From Aureibaculum algae (GTDB lineage Bacteria; Bacteroidota; Bacteroidia; Flavobacteriales; Flavobacteriaceae): a stretch of DNA of 64,000 bases. Positions 1 to 9,368 of this stretch are shown piece after piece (the first letter of the stretch is position 1; every line of letters begins with the position of its first letter). The stretch lies in the NCBI RefSeq assembly GCF_006065315.1, contig NZ_CP040749.1, positions 1,502,501-1,566,500 of the forward strand, written 5' to 3'. A program made the translations under genes and the position numbers. The notes under the pieces are model-generated. The model worked only from the letters and a program-made list of their open reading frames with translations. It was not told the origin of the DNA and made no database searches.

Positions 1-742
<742 letters not shown>

Positions 743-790
743 ACTCCCTGTTGGGCAACTAACAGGGAGTGAAAACTCTTTTTTTTTATA
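743..790 (+). other. 23S-5S spacer hairpin
   Basis: A perfect 10-bp stem (743-752 with 761-770) with an 8-nt loop is followed by a T-rich run at about 778-787. It sits at the 23S 3' boundary. It could be part of the rRNA processing stem or an attenuating hairpin between 23S and 5S. No tRNA gene is present in the spacer. Confidence 0.6.
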
Positions 791-883
791 AAAAAGCTGT
801 TTTTAATTTAATTACGATTTACTATATCATTATTTTTTATATGTCAACTCTTACAGTTTTGATAACTCAGAACTGAAACAGTT

Positions 884-993
884 TAAGGTGATTATAACGA
901 TAGGGCTCACCTCTTCCCATCCCGAACAGAGAAGTTAAGCCTATCAGTGCAGATGGTACTGCCACTAGGTGGGAGAGTATGTCGTCGCCTTTC
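884..993 (+). rRNA. rrf: 5S ribosomal RNA
   Basis: This is a typical Bacteroidota 5S rRNA. It contains the loop B/C signature CCCGAACAGAGAAGTTAAGCC near 920-940, the GATGGTACTGCC segment, and GTGGGAGAGTATGTCGTCGCC near the end. The terminal stem pairs AAGGTG with CGCCTT. End positions are good to a few bases. It is the last gene of the rrn operon. Confidence 0.95.
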
Positions 994-997
994 TTTT

Positions 998-1031
998 AAA
1001 CCTTCATTATTAATTTAATGAAGGTTTTTTT
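998..1031 (+). terminator. Terminator of the rrn operon
   Basis: A 12-bp perfect stem (AAACCTTCATTA at 998-1009 with its complement at 1017-1027) is followed by a T run, directly after the 5S gene. It is a classic intrinsic terminator. Confidence 0.85.
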
Positions 1032-1428
1032 ATGATATTTATGGGTTATTTGAACTCACTAAAATTGTAACCTTTATACAACCTATCATTTGAAATGGTA
1101 GGTATTTTTTTGAGAAAAATCAGCATAATTTAAACAAACATAGTATAGTCAAACTATAAAAATAAATAATAGTAAAACAAAAATAAGTAAAGACACATGA
1201 AAGCGATAAAAGAAAAAAACGGAAAAAATATGACTACAAATGTTGTAACAAGCACTATACCAAAACGAAAAATTTGGACAAATAGAAGAAGGTATTCATT
1301 GTAAATTAATAAATGAATTTTATGAAAATTCTCATTATAAAATAATGGGGATTTTTTTTTGCTTATATTGAAAATATTATTAAATAATTGCATTATAACC
1401 TATTTTTCTAGTTTCTTTGTGAAACCAA
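1032..1428. other. Intergenic region between rrn and porQ, with two further hairpin/T-tract structures
   Basis: Two more terminator-like hairpins are visible. One is at 1081-1111 (ACCTATCATT with AATGGTAGGT, then T7). The other is at about 1325-1361 (a stem with G-U pairs, then T9). Between them lies a 35-codon plus-strand ORF, listed separately. The minus-strand frame at 1154-1393 looks like low-complexity AT-rich noise. No tRNA is seen. Confidence 0.5.
1197..1304 (+). CDS. Possible small basic protein (35 aa)
   Basis: ATG at 1197 opens a 35-codon frame ending TAA at 1304. The product is very basic, with a KRK-IW-TNRRR cluster near the C-terminus, and a second in-frame ATG at codon 12. The frame lies between two terminator-like hairpins (1081-1111 and 1325-1361), so it could be its own short transcript. 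There is no recognised family and no clear Shine-Dalgarno, which is normal in this phylum. It could equally be chance or a small RNA. The function is unknown. Confidence 0.3.
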   Translation: MKAIKEKNGKNMTTNVVTSTIPKRKIWTNRRRYSL

Positions 1429-2460
1429 ATGAGACAAATTTTTATCATAGTGATTCTATCTATTTCAAACTTTACTTTCGCACAAGTAGGAGGGGAAAAT
1501 GTATTTAATTTTTTAAATGTAAGTACTTCAGCACGGCAGGCTGCCTTAGGAGGTGAAGTATTAACTTTATATGATGATGTTAATCAGCCTTTGTGGAATC
1601 CATCTACAATTAATAAAGAAATTGACAATCAGGCTTCTGTTAGTTATGTTGATTTTTTGGCCGATATTAATTACGGTTCAGCAACTTTGGCTCACTTAAT
1701 TAATCGACGAATAGGTACATTACATGCTGGAGTGACCTATGTAAATTATGGAACTTTTATAGCTGCAGATGAGAATGGACAAGAAACGGGAACGTTTAAG
1801 GCAAGAGATCTTGCGTTGTCAGTAGGCTATGCTTATAGAATTCCTAAAAGTAATTTTCACGCTGGTGCTAATCTAAAATATATTAGTTCTAGTATTGAGA
1901 ATTATACATCAAATGGAATTGCTGTTGATTTCGGCATCACTTATTTTAATGATACAAAGCCGTTTATTTTATCAGGGGTTATAAGAAATATTGGTTATCA
2001 GATTAATGTTTTTGATGAGGAAAGAGAAGCTTTGCCTTTAGAAATTGCTGTGGGTGCATCCTATAGATTGGCAAATGTTCCATTACAATGGCATATTACC
2101 ATTGATAATTTACAAAAATGGAATGTTGCTGTAAGGAATCCATCTGACAGTCAAACAAGTATAGATGGCGAAACTTCAAATGATAATATTTCATTTTTAG
2201 ATAATGCTTTTAGGCATGTGGTGGTAGGAGCAGAACTTTTTCCTGACAAGGTGTTTAATTTACGTTTAGGCTATAGTTTTAGGAGGGGTAAGGAATTACG
2301 ATTAACAGAAAGTAGAACTTTTGCTGGACTATCGGCTGGGTTCGGTTTACAATTAGGTAGATTAAAATTTAATTATGCGTTTACAAAATACCATCCGGTA
2401 ACGAATACAAATACATTTACCTTAAATATTAATTTAGCCAAGAAAAATTTTAATAAATAA
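1429..2460 (+). CDS. porQ: PorQ-like type IX secretion system protein
   Basis: This 343-aa protein has an N-terminal signal peptide ending near FTFAQ (residues 1-19), followed by a beta-strand-rich chain typical of the PorV/PorQ outer-membrane barrel family. The conserved opening VGGENVFNFLNVSTSARQAA matches the PorQ family. PorQ is an accessory outer-membrane component of the type IX secretion system, linked to modification and surface attachment of cargo. Its stop codon overlaps the cmk start (TAATG), the porQ-cmk pairing that is common in Bacteroidota. The start is the first ATG, in AT-rich DNA without a Shine-Dalgarno. Confidence 0.88.
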   Translation: MRQIFIIVILSISNFTFAQVGGENVFNFLNVSTSARQAALGGEVLTLYDDVNQPLWNPSTINKEIDNQASVSYVDFLADINYGSATLAHLINRRIGTLHAGVTYVNYGTFIAADENGQETGTFKARDLALSVGYAYRIPKSNFHAGANLKYISSSIENYTSNGIAVDFGITYFNDTKPFILSGVIRNIGYQINVFDEEREALPLEIAVGASYRLANVPLQWHITIDNLQKWNVAVRNPSDSQTSIDGETSNDNISFLDNAFRHVVVGAELFPDKVFNLRLGYSFRRGKELRLTESRTFAGLSAGFGLQLGRLKFNYAFTKYHPVTNTNTFTLNINLAKKNFNK

Positions 2461-3155
2461 TGTCAAAAAAAATAATTATTGCTATAGATGGTTTTTCATC
2501 TACTGGTAAAAGTACAATAGCCAAGCAATTGGCAAAGCAATTAGGATATGCTTATGTTGATACAGGTGCTATGTATAGGGCTGTAACTTTTTTTGCAATG
2601 CAACATAATTATGTAAGTGCTGATTTTTTAAAGGAGAAAGAGTTAATTGAAAATCTTAAAAATATTAGCCTGAAATTTAAGTACAACGAAAAATTGAAAT
2701 TTTCAGAGATGTATTTGAATGATAAAAATATAGAGAAAGAAATTAGAACGATGGAAGTTTCCCGCATGGTAAGTAAAGTAGCTGCGATTTCTGCTGTACG
2801 TAGAAAGTTAGTAGAACAGCAACAAGAAATGGGCAAGGATAAGGGGCTTGTAATGGATGGTAGAGATATTGGCACCGTAGTGTTTCCTGATGCTGAGTTA
2901 AAGTTATTTATGACGGCTTCTGCAGAAAAACGAGCAACGAGACGCTATAAAGAATTATTAGATAAAGGAGATAAGGTAAGTTTTGAAGAAGTTTTACAAA
3001 ACGTTCAGCAAAGAGATCATATTGATTCTACCCGTAAAGACTCTCCTCTTATTCAAGCAGAAGATGCTATTGAATTTGACAATAGTGATATGGGTTTAAA
3101 AGAACAATTTGAGAGAATTCTTAATATTACAGAACGCTATATTGCAAAAGCTTAA
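2460..3155 (+). CDS. cmk: Cytidylate kinase
   Basis: (d)CMP kinase, 231 aa, transfers phosphate from ATP to CMP/dCMP in pyrimidine nucleotide salvage. Visible signatures are the P-loop GFSSTGKST (residues 11-19), DTGAMYRAV (about 36-44), the DGRDIGTVVFPDA segment (about 138-150) and QQRDHIDSTRKDSPL near the C-terminus, all characteristic of Cmk. The length matches the family. The ATG overlaps the porQ stop by one base, so the two genes are translationally coupled in one operon. Confidence 0.95.
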   Translation: MSKKIIIAIDGFSSTGKSTIAKQLAKQLGYAYVDTGAMYRAVTFFAMQHNYVSADFLKEKELIENLKNISLKFKYNEKLKFSEMYLNDKNIEKEIRTMEVSRMVSKVAAISAVRRKLVEQQQEMGKDKGLVMDGRDIGTVVFPDAELKLFMTASAEKRATRRYKELLDKGDKVSFEEVLQNVQQRDHIDSTRKDSPLIQAEDAIEFDNSDMGLKEQFERILNITERYIAKA

Positions 3156-3161
3156 TTAGTT

Positions 3162-3794
3162 TTAAGGAATATTTAAATATTTATGTGTTTGTAATGAGAT
3201 TTTCCATTTTGGATTATTCATTACGTAATCAACAATCATCGGGGTCATTTTTTCTTGATTGCTCCATTCTGGTTGTAAAAATAAAACACAATCACTACCA
3301 ACTTGTTTCGCTTGTTCTTCTGCAAACTGGAAGTCATTTTTATTATAAATAATTACTTTCAGCTCGTTCGCATTATCATAAACTTCTTGCAATGGTAATT
3401 TGTTTTTTTTAGGCGAGAGGCAAATCCAATCCCATTTTCCAGTTAAGTTGTATGCACCTGAAGTTTCAATGTGTGTTTTTAATCCTTCTGATTGAAGGTG
3501 TTCTGTTAAATAATCCATGTTATACATCAAAGGTTCTCCGCCTGTAACAACTATGGTGTCGCTATATTTTTTTGCATTTTGGACTATTAGATTCGTCATT
3601 GTAGCAGGATGTAAATCGGCATTCCAACTTTCTTTTACATCACACCAATGACACCCAACATCGCAACCTCCAACTCTAATGAAATATGCTGCTGTACCTG
3701 TATGGTAGCCTTCTCCTTGTATAGTGTAGAACTCTTCCATTAATGGAAGAATTTCACCTTTATTTAATAATTGTTGCGTTTTATCATCTATCAT
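3162..3794 (-). CDS. queE: 7-carboxy-7-deazaguanine synthase
   Basis: Radical SAM enzyme, 210 aa, converting 6-carboxytetrahydropterin to 7-carboxy-7-deazaguanine in queuosine biosynthesis. The cluster-binding cysteines are C44, C48 and C51 (GGCDVGCHWCD, CxxxCxxC). The N-terminal FYTIQGEGYHTG motif and VVTGGEPLMY (about residues 83-92) fit QueE. It is convergent with cmk, with 6 bp between the stops. A TAnnTTTG box lies only a few bases upstream of the start, suggesting a very short leader. No queC or queD gene is nearby. Confidence 0.93.
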   Translation of the reverse strand: MIDDKTQQLLNKGEILPLMEEFYTIQGEGYHTGTAAYFIRVGGCDVGCHWCDVKESWNADLHPATMTNLIVQNAKKYSDTIVVTGGEPLMYNMDYLTEHLQSEGLKTHIETSGAYNLTGKWDWICLSPKKNKLPLQEVYDNANELKVIIYNKNDFQFAEEQAKQVGSDCVLFLQPEWSNQEKMTPMIVDYVMNNPKWKISLQTHKYLNIP

Positions 3795-3798
3795 GTTG

Positions 3799-3806
3799 CA
3801 AAGATA
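3799..3806 (-). promoter_or_regulatory. Putative -7 box for queE
   Basis: On the minus strand the sequence reads TATCTTTG, a perfect match to the Bacteroidota TAnnTTTG element, 4 bases before the queE ATG. A -33 TTG is not obvious. If used, the mRNA would be nearly leaderless. Confidence 0.45.
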
Positions 3807-3902
3807 GTCGGATTGTGTTAATAATGCTATAATTTTAGTATTTGGATTCTCACTTTAATTTTTTAATCTTACTTTTATAGTCTCAATTGACACTTAAAAA
3901 TT

Positions 3903-5414
3903 ATGAGCAAAAAAGATGAATTCTTTGATTATATAAACGAAGGATATAAAGCGAAAGGAGAATATATAACTTTAGGTTCTGCAATGTTAGGCGAAGAAAC
4001 AGTTACTGAAGCTTTTGTAAATATCCCATTAAAAACATTGAATCGTCATGGTTTAATTGCTGGGGCAACCGGAACAGGTAAAACAAAGACGCTACAAGTT
4101 TTAGCTGAAAATCTATCTGAAAAGGGAATTCCTGTTTTATTGATGGATGTAAAAGGTGATTTAAGTGGATTGGCGAAGGCAAGTCCTGGACATGCTAAAA
4201 TTGATGAACGCCATGCTAAAATCGGTTTGCCGTTTGAAGCAAAAGGATTTCCTGTTGAAATTTTAACCCTATCTGAGCAAGATGGAACGCGTTTAAGGGC
4301 TACAGTGTCAGAATTTGGGCCTGTATTATTATCAAGAATTTTGGATTTAACCGAGACTCAGAGTGGTATCGTTGCCATACTGTTTAAATATTGTGATGAT
4401 AATAAGTTGCCGTTATTAGATTTAAAGGATTTTAAAAAGGTATTGCAATACGCTACACAAGAAGGTAAAAAAGAATTAGAAAGTGAATATGGACGAATTT
4501 CAACATCTTCAACAGGATCTATTTTAAGAAAAGTTGTAGAAATTGAGCAGCAAGGTGGAGAATTATTTTTTGGAGAACGTTCTTTTGAGGTTAGTGATTT
4601 AACTAGAGTTGATGATAACGGTAAAGGAATGATTTCTGTTTTAAGATTAACAGACATTCAAGATAAACCAAAGTTGTTTTCAACTTTTATGTTGCAGTTA
4701 TTGGCCGAAATTTATGATACTTTTCCTGAGCAAGGAGATTCTGGAAGACCTGAATTAGTACTTTTTATAGATGAGGCTCACCTAATTTTTAATGAAGCAT
4801 CAAAAGCATTGTTAAATCAAATTGAGAGTATTGTAAAATTAATACGGTCTAAAGGTGTTGGTATTTATTTTGTAACTCAAAACCCTAAAGACGTTCCTTC
4901 AGATGTTTTGTCGCAATTAGGTTTGAAAATACAACATGCATTAAGAGCTTTTACTGCAAATGATAGAAAGGCGATAAAGCTTACAGCAGAAAACTATCCT
5001 GATTCTGATTACTATGATACCGCTGAAGTATTGACGCAATTGGGTATTGGTGAGGCATTGGTATCTTGTTTAAATGAGAAAGGAATTCCCACTCCATTAG
5101 CAAGAACAATGTTAAGAGCTCCTATGAGTAGGATGGATGTTTTAACGGATAAAGAGTTAAAAGAATTAATTGCTCAATCTAAAATTGCAAAAAAGTATAA
5201 CGAGGAAATAGATAGAGAAAGTGCTTATGAATTATTGGGAGAAAAAATTGAGAGAGCAGAGGAATTAGAAGTAAAAGAGAAAGAAGAAAAATCTAAAAAA
5301 AGTCGTAAAACTTCAACAAGAAGTAGCACAAGAATGAATCCTATTGTTAAATTGTTGACGAGTGCTACATTTATGAGAGGTGTTTTGGGAATATTAAAAA
5401 AAGCAATGAAATAA
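3903..5414 (+). CDS. HerA/VirB4-type ATPase, DUF853 (YjgR-like)
   Basis: 503-aa cytoplasmic P-loop NTPase of the FtsK/HerA superfamily. Walker A GATGTGKT is at residues 54-61, a Walker B-like LVLFIDEAHLIF is near 280-291, and an arginine-rich segment and YFVTQNPKDVP follow (about 318-328), all typical of the DUF853 family. The C-terminus (from about 430) is a Lys/Glu/Arg-rich charged region and a basic tail. The family is widespread but its role is poorly defined; a DNA translocase or pump is the usual inference. It is divergent from queE and is followed after 10 bp by a lipoprotein gene. Confidence 0.85.
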   Translation: MSKKDEFFDYINEGYKAKGEYITLGSAMLGEETVTEAFVNIPLKTLNRHGLIAGATGTGKTKTLQVLAENLSEKGIPVLLMDVKGDLSGLAKASPGHAKIDERHAKIGLPFEAKGFPVEILTLSEQDGTRLRATVSEFGPVLLSRILDLTETQSGIVAILFKYCDDNKLPLLDLKDFKKVLQYATQEGKKELESEYGRISTSSTGSILRKVVEIEQQGGELFFGERSFEVSDLTRVDDNGKGMISVLRLTDIQDKPKLFSTFMLQLLAEIYDTFPEQGDSGRPELVLFIDEAHLIFNEASKALLNQIESIVKLIRSKGVGIYFVTQNPKDVPSDVLSQLGLKIQHALRAFTANDRKAIKLTAENYPDSDYYDTAEVLTQLGIGEALVSCLNEKGIPTPLARTMLRAPMSRMDVLTDKELKELIAQSKIAKKYNEEIDRESAYELLGEKIERAEELEVKEKEEKSKKSRKTSTRSSTRMNPIVKLLTSATFMRGVLGILKKAMK

Positions 5415-5424
5415 ATAAAATTTT

Positions 5425-5973
5425 ATGAAAAAGTTAGTACTATTAATTTGTGTTGTGTCGTTAACCATGATTCAATGTAAAGAAGAAACAAATTATACTA
5501 TAGCTAAAGAGCAAGTAGGTAAAATAACAGGGACAACTCAAATACAAGAGTTAAAATCAATATTTAAAAACGATTCTATTGTATCACATTTAGGTAAAGA
5601 TAACGTTGCTGAAGCATCTTATGATGAATATTTAATATATAGTAAGGAAGGAGATCATTTATTAACCATTGTTCCTAAAACAGAGCAAGACTCCTCTTCA
5701 ACTATTGAGAATATTCAAATTTATGATAAAACTTATAAGACGACGAAAGGATTAGGTGTTAAGGGAGTTTTTAAAGATATTGTAGATAATTATACCGTGA
5801 ATAAGGTACAATCTACCTTTAGTACAGCTGTTTTATTTGTAGATGAACTGAATGCTACCATTACTATAGATAAAAAAGAGTTAGGTGTAAAAGATTTTGG
5901 TACTCAAAAAATTAAATTGGAGCAAATACCTGATTTAGCAAAAATTAAGGGAATTACGCTTTGGTTTAAATAA
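5425..5973 (+). CDS. Hypothetical lipoprotein
   Basis: 182-aa protein with a lipoprotein signal (hydrophobic residues 3-16, lipobox cysteine C18), so probably anchored in the envelope. The mature part is mostly beta/alpha with no recognised motif. It lies 10 bp after the HerA-like gene and 2 bp before the YkgJ-like gene, so all three probably share an operon. No function can be assigned. Confidence 0.75.
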   Translation: MKKLVLLICVVSLTMIQCKEETNYTIAKEQVGKITGTTQIQELKSIFKNDSIVSHLGKDNVAEASYDEYLIYSKEGDHLLTIVPKTEQDSSSTIENIQIYDKTYKTTKGLGVKGVFKDIVDNYTVNKVQSTFSTAVLFVDELNATITIDKKELGVKDFGTQKIKLEQIPDLAKIKGITLWFK

Positions 5974-5975
5974 GG

Positions 5976-6473
5976 ATGAGAGCAACACCAGAAAATTTAG
6001 CAGAGTTATGTAAAGAGAAAAAAACGGAGACAACGAAGTATTTTGCAAAACTCCGAAAAAAAACTCCTAAGAAATTAGATGTGACAATGCAGGAGTTGCA
6101 TGATGATGAATTTGAAAAATTTGATTGCTTAACATGTGCAAATTGTTGTAAAACAACAAGTCCAATTTTTACGAATAAGGATATATCTAGAATTTCTAAA
6201 CATTTTAGAATGAAGGAAATTAATTTCATTTCAACTTATTTACAAAAAGATGAGGATGATTTTATGATACTAAAGCAAGCACCCTGTACTTTTTTGGATG
6301 AAAGTGATAATACCTGTACGATATATGACGTGAGACCTAAGGCGTGCAGTGAATATCCTCATACAAATAGAAAAAAGTTTATTCAGTTAACAAATCTCAC
6401 CTTAAAAAACACCGAGATTTGTCCCGCTGTATATAATATAATTGAAAAGTTGAAGGTAAAATTACCCTTATAA
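5976..6473 (+). CDS. YkgJ family cysteine-cluster protein
   Basis: 165-aa protein with the UPF0153/YkgJ cysteine pattern. CLTCANCCKTTSP lies near residues 50-62, and CTFLDESDNTCTIYDVRPKACSEYP follows in the second half (given here as key Cys residues spaced C-x9-C-x9-C). The family is thought to bind zinc or an iron-sulfur cluster; its biochemical role is unknown. The start ATG is 2 bp after the preceding stop with GGATG context. It is probably the last gene of the HerA-like operon. Confidence 0.85.
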   Translation: MRATPENLAELCKEKKTETTKYFAKLRKKTPKKLDVTMQELHDDEFEKFDCLTCANCCKTTSPIFTNKDISRISKHFRMKEINFISTYLQKDEDDFMILKQAPCTFLDESDNTCTIYDVRPKACSEYPHTNRKKFIQLTNLTLKNTEICPAVYNIIEKLKVKLPL

Positions 6474-6541
6474 GATTTGTTAGGAATTTTCTTACGCAAC
6501 CATATTTCTTTTTTACATCATACAAGTATTAATTTATAACT

Positions 6542-6997
6542 ATGATACGGAGCACATTTTTTTTATTGGTTTTATTAGTTTCATTTAGTTCATGTGATAC
6601 TGACGATGAAGTTGCTATTAGTGATTTTGAAATAGCAAAATCCAAATGGAAAAACCTCCAATTTAAAGATTATACCATACAAGAGAATACCTCTTGTTTT
6701 TGTGGTGGGTTGTTAGAATGGACGACTAAAGTGATAAATAACGAAAAGGACACTGTTTATTTTGATGATTCTAAACTGTATAAGGGGCAAACCTACCAAA
6801 TGGTTTTAGACGGAGCTAAAACAATTGATGAGGCTTTTGATTTTATAGAACAATTTGATGTAACAACAGTATATTCATTTGAAGTAGTATACGATGAACA
6901 ATTTGGATTTCCCAAAAGTATTTTTATAGATGATGTAGAAAATATGGCCGACGATGAAATCGCCTATTTATGTAGTAATTTTACACCAACGAAATAA
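6542..6997 (+). CDS. DUF6174-like lipoprotein
   Basis: 151-aa lipoprotein with hydrophobic residues 5-15 and lipobox cysteine C18 (SFSSC). The mature part has the pattern W-x5-DYTIQ...SCFCGG followed by a strand-rich domain and VVYDEQFGFPKSIFID. This resembles the DUF6174 family of small secreted proteins, which share a Y-x-n-CFC motif. Function is unknown. It is 69 bp after the YkgJ-like gene and convergent with the serine hydrolase that follows. Confidence 0.65.
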   Translation: MIRSTFFLLVLLVSFSSCDTDDEVAISDFEIAKSKWKNLQFKDYTIQENTSCFCGGLLEWTTKVINNEKDTVYFDDSKLYKGQTYQMVLDGAKTIDEAFDFIEQFDVTTVYSFEVVYDEQFGFPKSIFIDDVENMADDEIAYLCSNFTPTK

Positions 6998-7006
6998 TTT
7001 TCATGA

Positions 7007-8107
7007 TTATTTTAGAAATATTTGTTCTAATTGATTCCCCAATTCCTTTATTTTAGCATTAGATAAGTTTGATAAAATAACGATGATAACTTTTTCATCT
7101 GGATACATTAATAGGAGGGAAGAGGCTCCAATACCACCACCAGAATGAGAATAGCGATGCGTTTCTTTTTTTGTAGTATTTGTAGCAAATCCAATTCCAT
7201 AATTGGTTTTTTTACCATCATTTAAAACTTGTGATGTGACCAATTCAGTTACAATTTTATTGTCTACTAATGTGGGGTTGATAATTTCATTACCAAATAG
7301 AATTAGATCATTTGCTGTAGATAGAAAGCCACCCCCAGCAGCTTTAAATTCATTATTAACTTCAGGGCCAATAATTATATCACCAGCATTGGTTTTTTTG
7401 TAAAATTGAGTTTTATGAGGTACAATTGAATCTGCTATTTCTAAAACTGTATTATTCATTTTTAAGGGTTCAAAAACTTCATTTTTCATATAAATAGAAA
7501 AAGGTTGATTGGCAGTTTTTTGAACTACTTCACTCAATAAATTCCATCCATACGTACTGTATTTATAATCTGTACCTGGTTTAAATAATAAAGGATCGTT
7601 TTTGAATATACTTAGGCCTTCAGTAATATTCATTTTTTTGTTTAGTAGAAACTCTTTTCCTTTATAATGCCTAATTCCTGCAATGTGACCGGCAACTTGT
7701 TTTACTGTAAAATCATATTTCTTTTTAGGATAATTAGGTAAATATGTATAAATACTTGTATTAAAATCTAATTTACGGTCTTCTACTAGTTTAGCCAAGG
7801 CTAAAGCAGTTAATGATTTAGAGATGCTCGCAATTCGAAATTGTGTTTTTGCAGGATCAACTTTTGATTGTTTTTCAAGATCTCCATATCCCAAACCGAT
7901 TGAATAAGTGATACCATTATTTTTAGAAACAGCTATGGCTAAACCAGGAATTTTTTCTTTTTGTAAAAATAGAAGTGCTATAGTACTAGCAGCGTCATTT
8001 TGCTTTTGGTAACTAGAAGGAGGTGGTAAAGGTCGTTTTGGCGGAGCTGATTGTGCCGTACAAAAATTATATACTAGGATTATTATTAAAAATAGTAACT
8101 TTTTCAT
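7007..8107 (-). CDS. Serine hydrolase, class C beta-lactamase / D,D-peptidase-like
   Basis: 366-aa exported protein (signal peptide to about residue 19, then a Pro-rich linker). The active-site SxxK is S94-I-S-K97. The second motif is a YST variant (Y183-S-T) in YKYSTYGWNLL, as in LACTB-type enzymes, and HSGGGIGA near residue 322 replaces KTG. It is probably a periplasmic peptidase or esterase acting on peptidoglycan peptides or D-amino-acid substrates. Its ATG overlaps the upstream namZ stop by one base (TAATG), so it is coupled to muramidase synthesis. Confidence 0.85.
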   Translation of the reverse strand: MKKLLFLIIILVYNFCTAQSAPPKRPLPPPSSYQKQNDAASTIALLFLQKEKIPGLAIAVSKNNGITYSIGLGYGDLEKQSKVDPAKTQFRIASISKSLTALALAKLVEDRKLDFNTSIYTYLPNYPKKKYDFTVKQVAGHIAGIRHYKGKEFLLNKKMNITEGLSIFKNDPLLFKPGTDYKYSTYGWNLLSEVVQKTANQPFSIYMKNEVFEPLKMNNTVLEIADSIVPHKTQFYKKTNAGDIIIGPEVNNEFKAAGGGFLSTANDLILFGNEIINPTLVDNKIVTELVTSQVLNDGKKTNYGIGFATNTTKKETHRYSHSGGGIGASSLLLMYPDEKVIIVILSNLSNAKIKELGNQLEQIFLK

Positions 8108-9363
8108 TAGTTATAGATTAGATATTTTAATCTTATTTTTTTAAAGTTTTCAATATCTGCTTGCCAAGTTTTTTTTATTTCCTCTGAGGATAATCCTTGT
8201 TCAATTTGTTGTTGCATTTTTTTTGTACCTGCTAGTTTAGGCATAAAGTTATTGAAAAAATTCTCCTTATCCTTACTTTCATTAAAGGTTTCTATCAGCC
8301 ATTCCAAATTAATTGAATTTAACTTTTTGACAGTTCTTAAGTCTTTTCCATAACATAACTCGCCTTTAAATTTGGGGTTTTTAGCACCTTCATTTGATTG
8401 TGGTTTAAAAGTGAAATTTCCCTTTGGTAAAAATGGAGCTCCAAATATTTGGAATTGCATTTCAGTACCTCTACCAGCACTTATGTCAGTACCTTCAAAA
8501 AAACATAGACTAGGGTATAAATTTATTGATACATCATTAGGTAGGTTCGGAGAAGGCTTAATAGGTAGACTATATGGCGTTTGATGCGTATAGTTTTTTA
8601 AAGGCATCACTGTTAAGTCACATTTCACATCGTTTTCTAGCCATTTTTCACCATTTATCATTTGAGCATATTCACCTATCGTCATTCCATACACAATAGG
8701 TACAGGATGCATTCCTACAAAACTCTTATATTTTTCTTCTCTCATGGGGCCGTCAATATAATGCCCATTCGGATTAGGACGATCAATTACTATTAAAGGA
8801 ATATTAGCTTCAGCACAAGCCTCCATTACATAGTGTAAAGTTGATATATACGTATAGAATCTTGTACCAACATCTTGAATATCAAAAATTATAATATCTA
8901 AATCTTTTAACTGTTCAGAAGAGGGTTTTTTATTTTTACCATATAATGATATTGTTGGTAACCCTGTAATAGGATCTTTACCATCAGCAATTTTTTCACC
9001 GGCATCTGCTTTACCTCTGAAGCCATGTTCAGGTGCAAAGACTTTTTTAATGTCAATATTTAAAGATATTAAGGTGTCAACAAGGTGCGTAAAAGTATTT
9101 ATTTTATTTTTGACCACACTAGTGTGGTTACCTACAATACCTATACGTTTTTGTTTAATTAAACTCAGGTAATTTACTGGTGTAGAAATTATTATATCAC
9201 TAGAAATATCTGATAGTGACAAGCTGTCATGTACTGTGTTTTGACTAATTTGGGTGTTGTTTGTTGCGTTTTCACTAGTGGATTTATCTTTACATGAAAT
9301 CAATGTGAAAACCAAAATAGAAACCCAAAAGAAATACGTATTTTTGAAATTGAAATTTATCAT
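8107..9363 (-). CDS. namZ: Exo-beta-N-acetylmuramidase NamZ-like (DUF1343) lipoprotein
   Basis: 418-aa lipoprotein (lipobox C24, FTLISC). The DUF1343 signatures are present: GIVGNHTSVV, FAPEHGFRG, DIQDVGTRFYTYISTLHYVM, IVIDRPNPNG and a C-terminal EGTDISAGRGTE. NamZ enzymes remove terminal MurNAc from peptidoglycan fragments during muropeptide recycling. It forms an operon with the serine hydrolase at 7007-8107, which would suit cell-wall turnover. Its start codon is only 5 bp from the divergent permease start. Confidence 0.88.
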   Translation of the reverse strand: MINFNFKNTYFFWVSILVFTLISCKDKSTSENATNNTQISQNTVHDSLSLSDISSDIIISTPVNYLSLIKQKRIGIVGNHTSVVKNKINTFTHLVDTLISLNIDIKKVFAPEHGFRGKADAGEKIADGKDPITGLPTISLYGKNKKPSSEQLKDLDIIIFDIQDVGTRFYTYISTLHYVMEACAEANIPLIVIDRPNPNGHYIDGPMREEKYKSFVGMHPVPIVYGMTIGEYAQMINGEKWLENDVKCDLTVMPLKNYTHQTPYSLPIKPSPNLPNDVSINLYPSLCFFEGTDISAGRGTEMQFQIFGAPFLPKGNFTFKPQSNEGAKNPKFKGELCYGKDLRTVKKLNSINLEWLIETFNESKDKENFFNNFMPKLAGTKKMQQQIEQGLSSEEIKKTWQADIENFKKIRLKYLIYN

Positions 9364-9368
9364 AAGGT

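Noticed and set aside
1154..1393. Minus-strand 79-aa frame between 5S and porQ
   Set aside because: Low-complexity AT-rich hydrophobic sequence spanning a terminator-like hairpin; no sign of coding.
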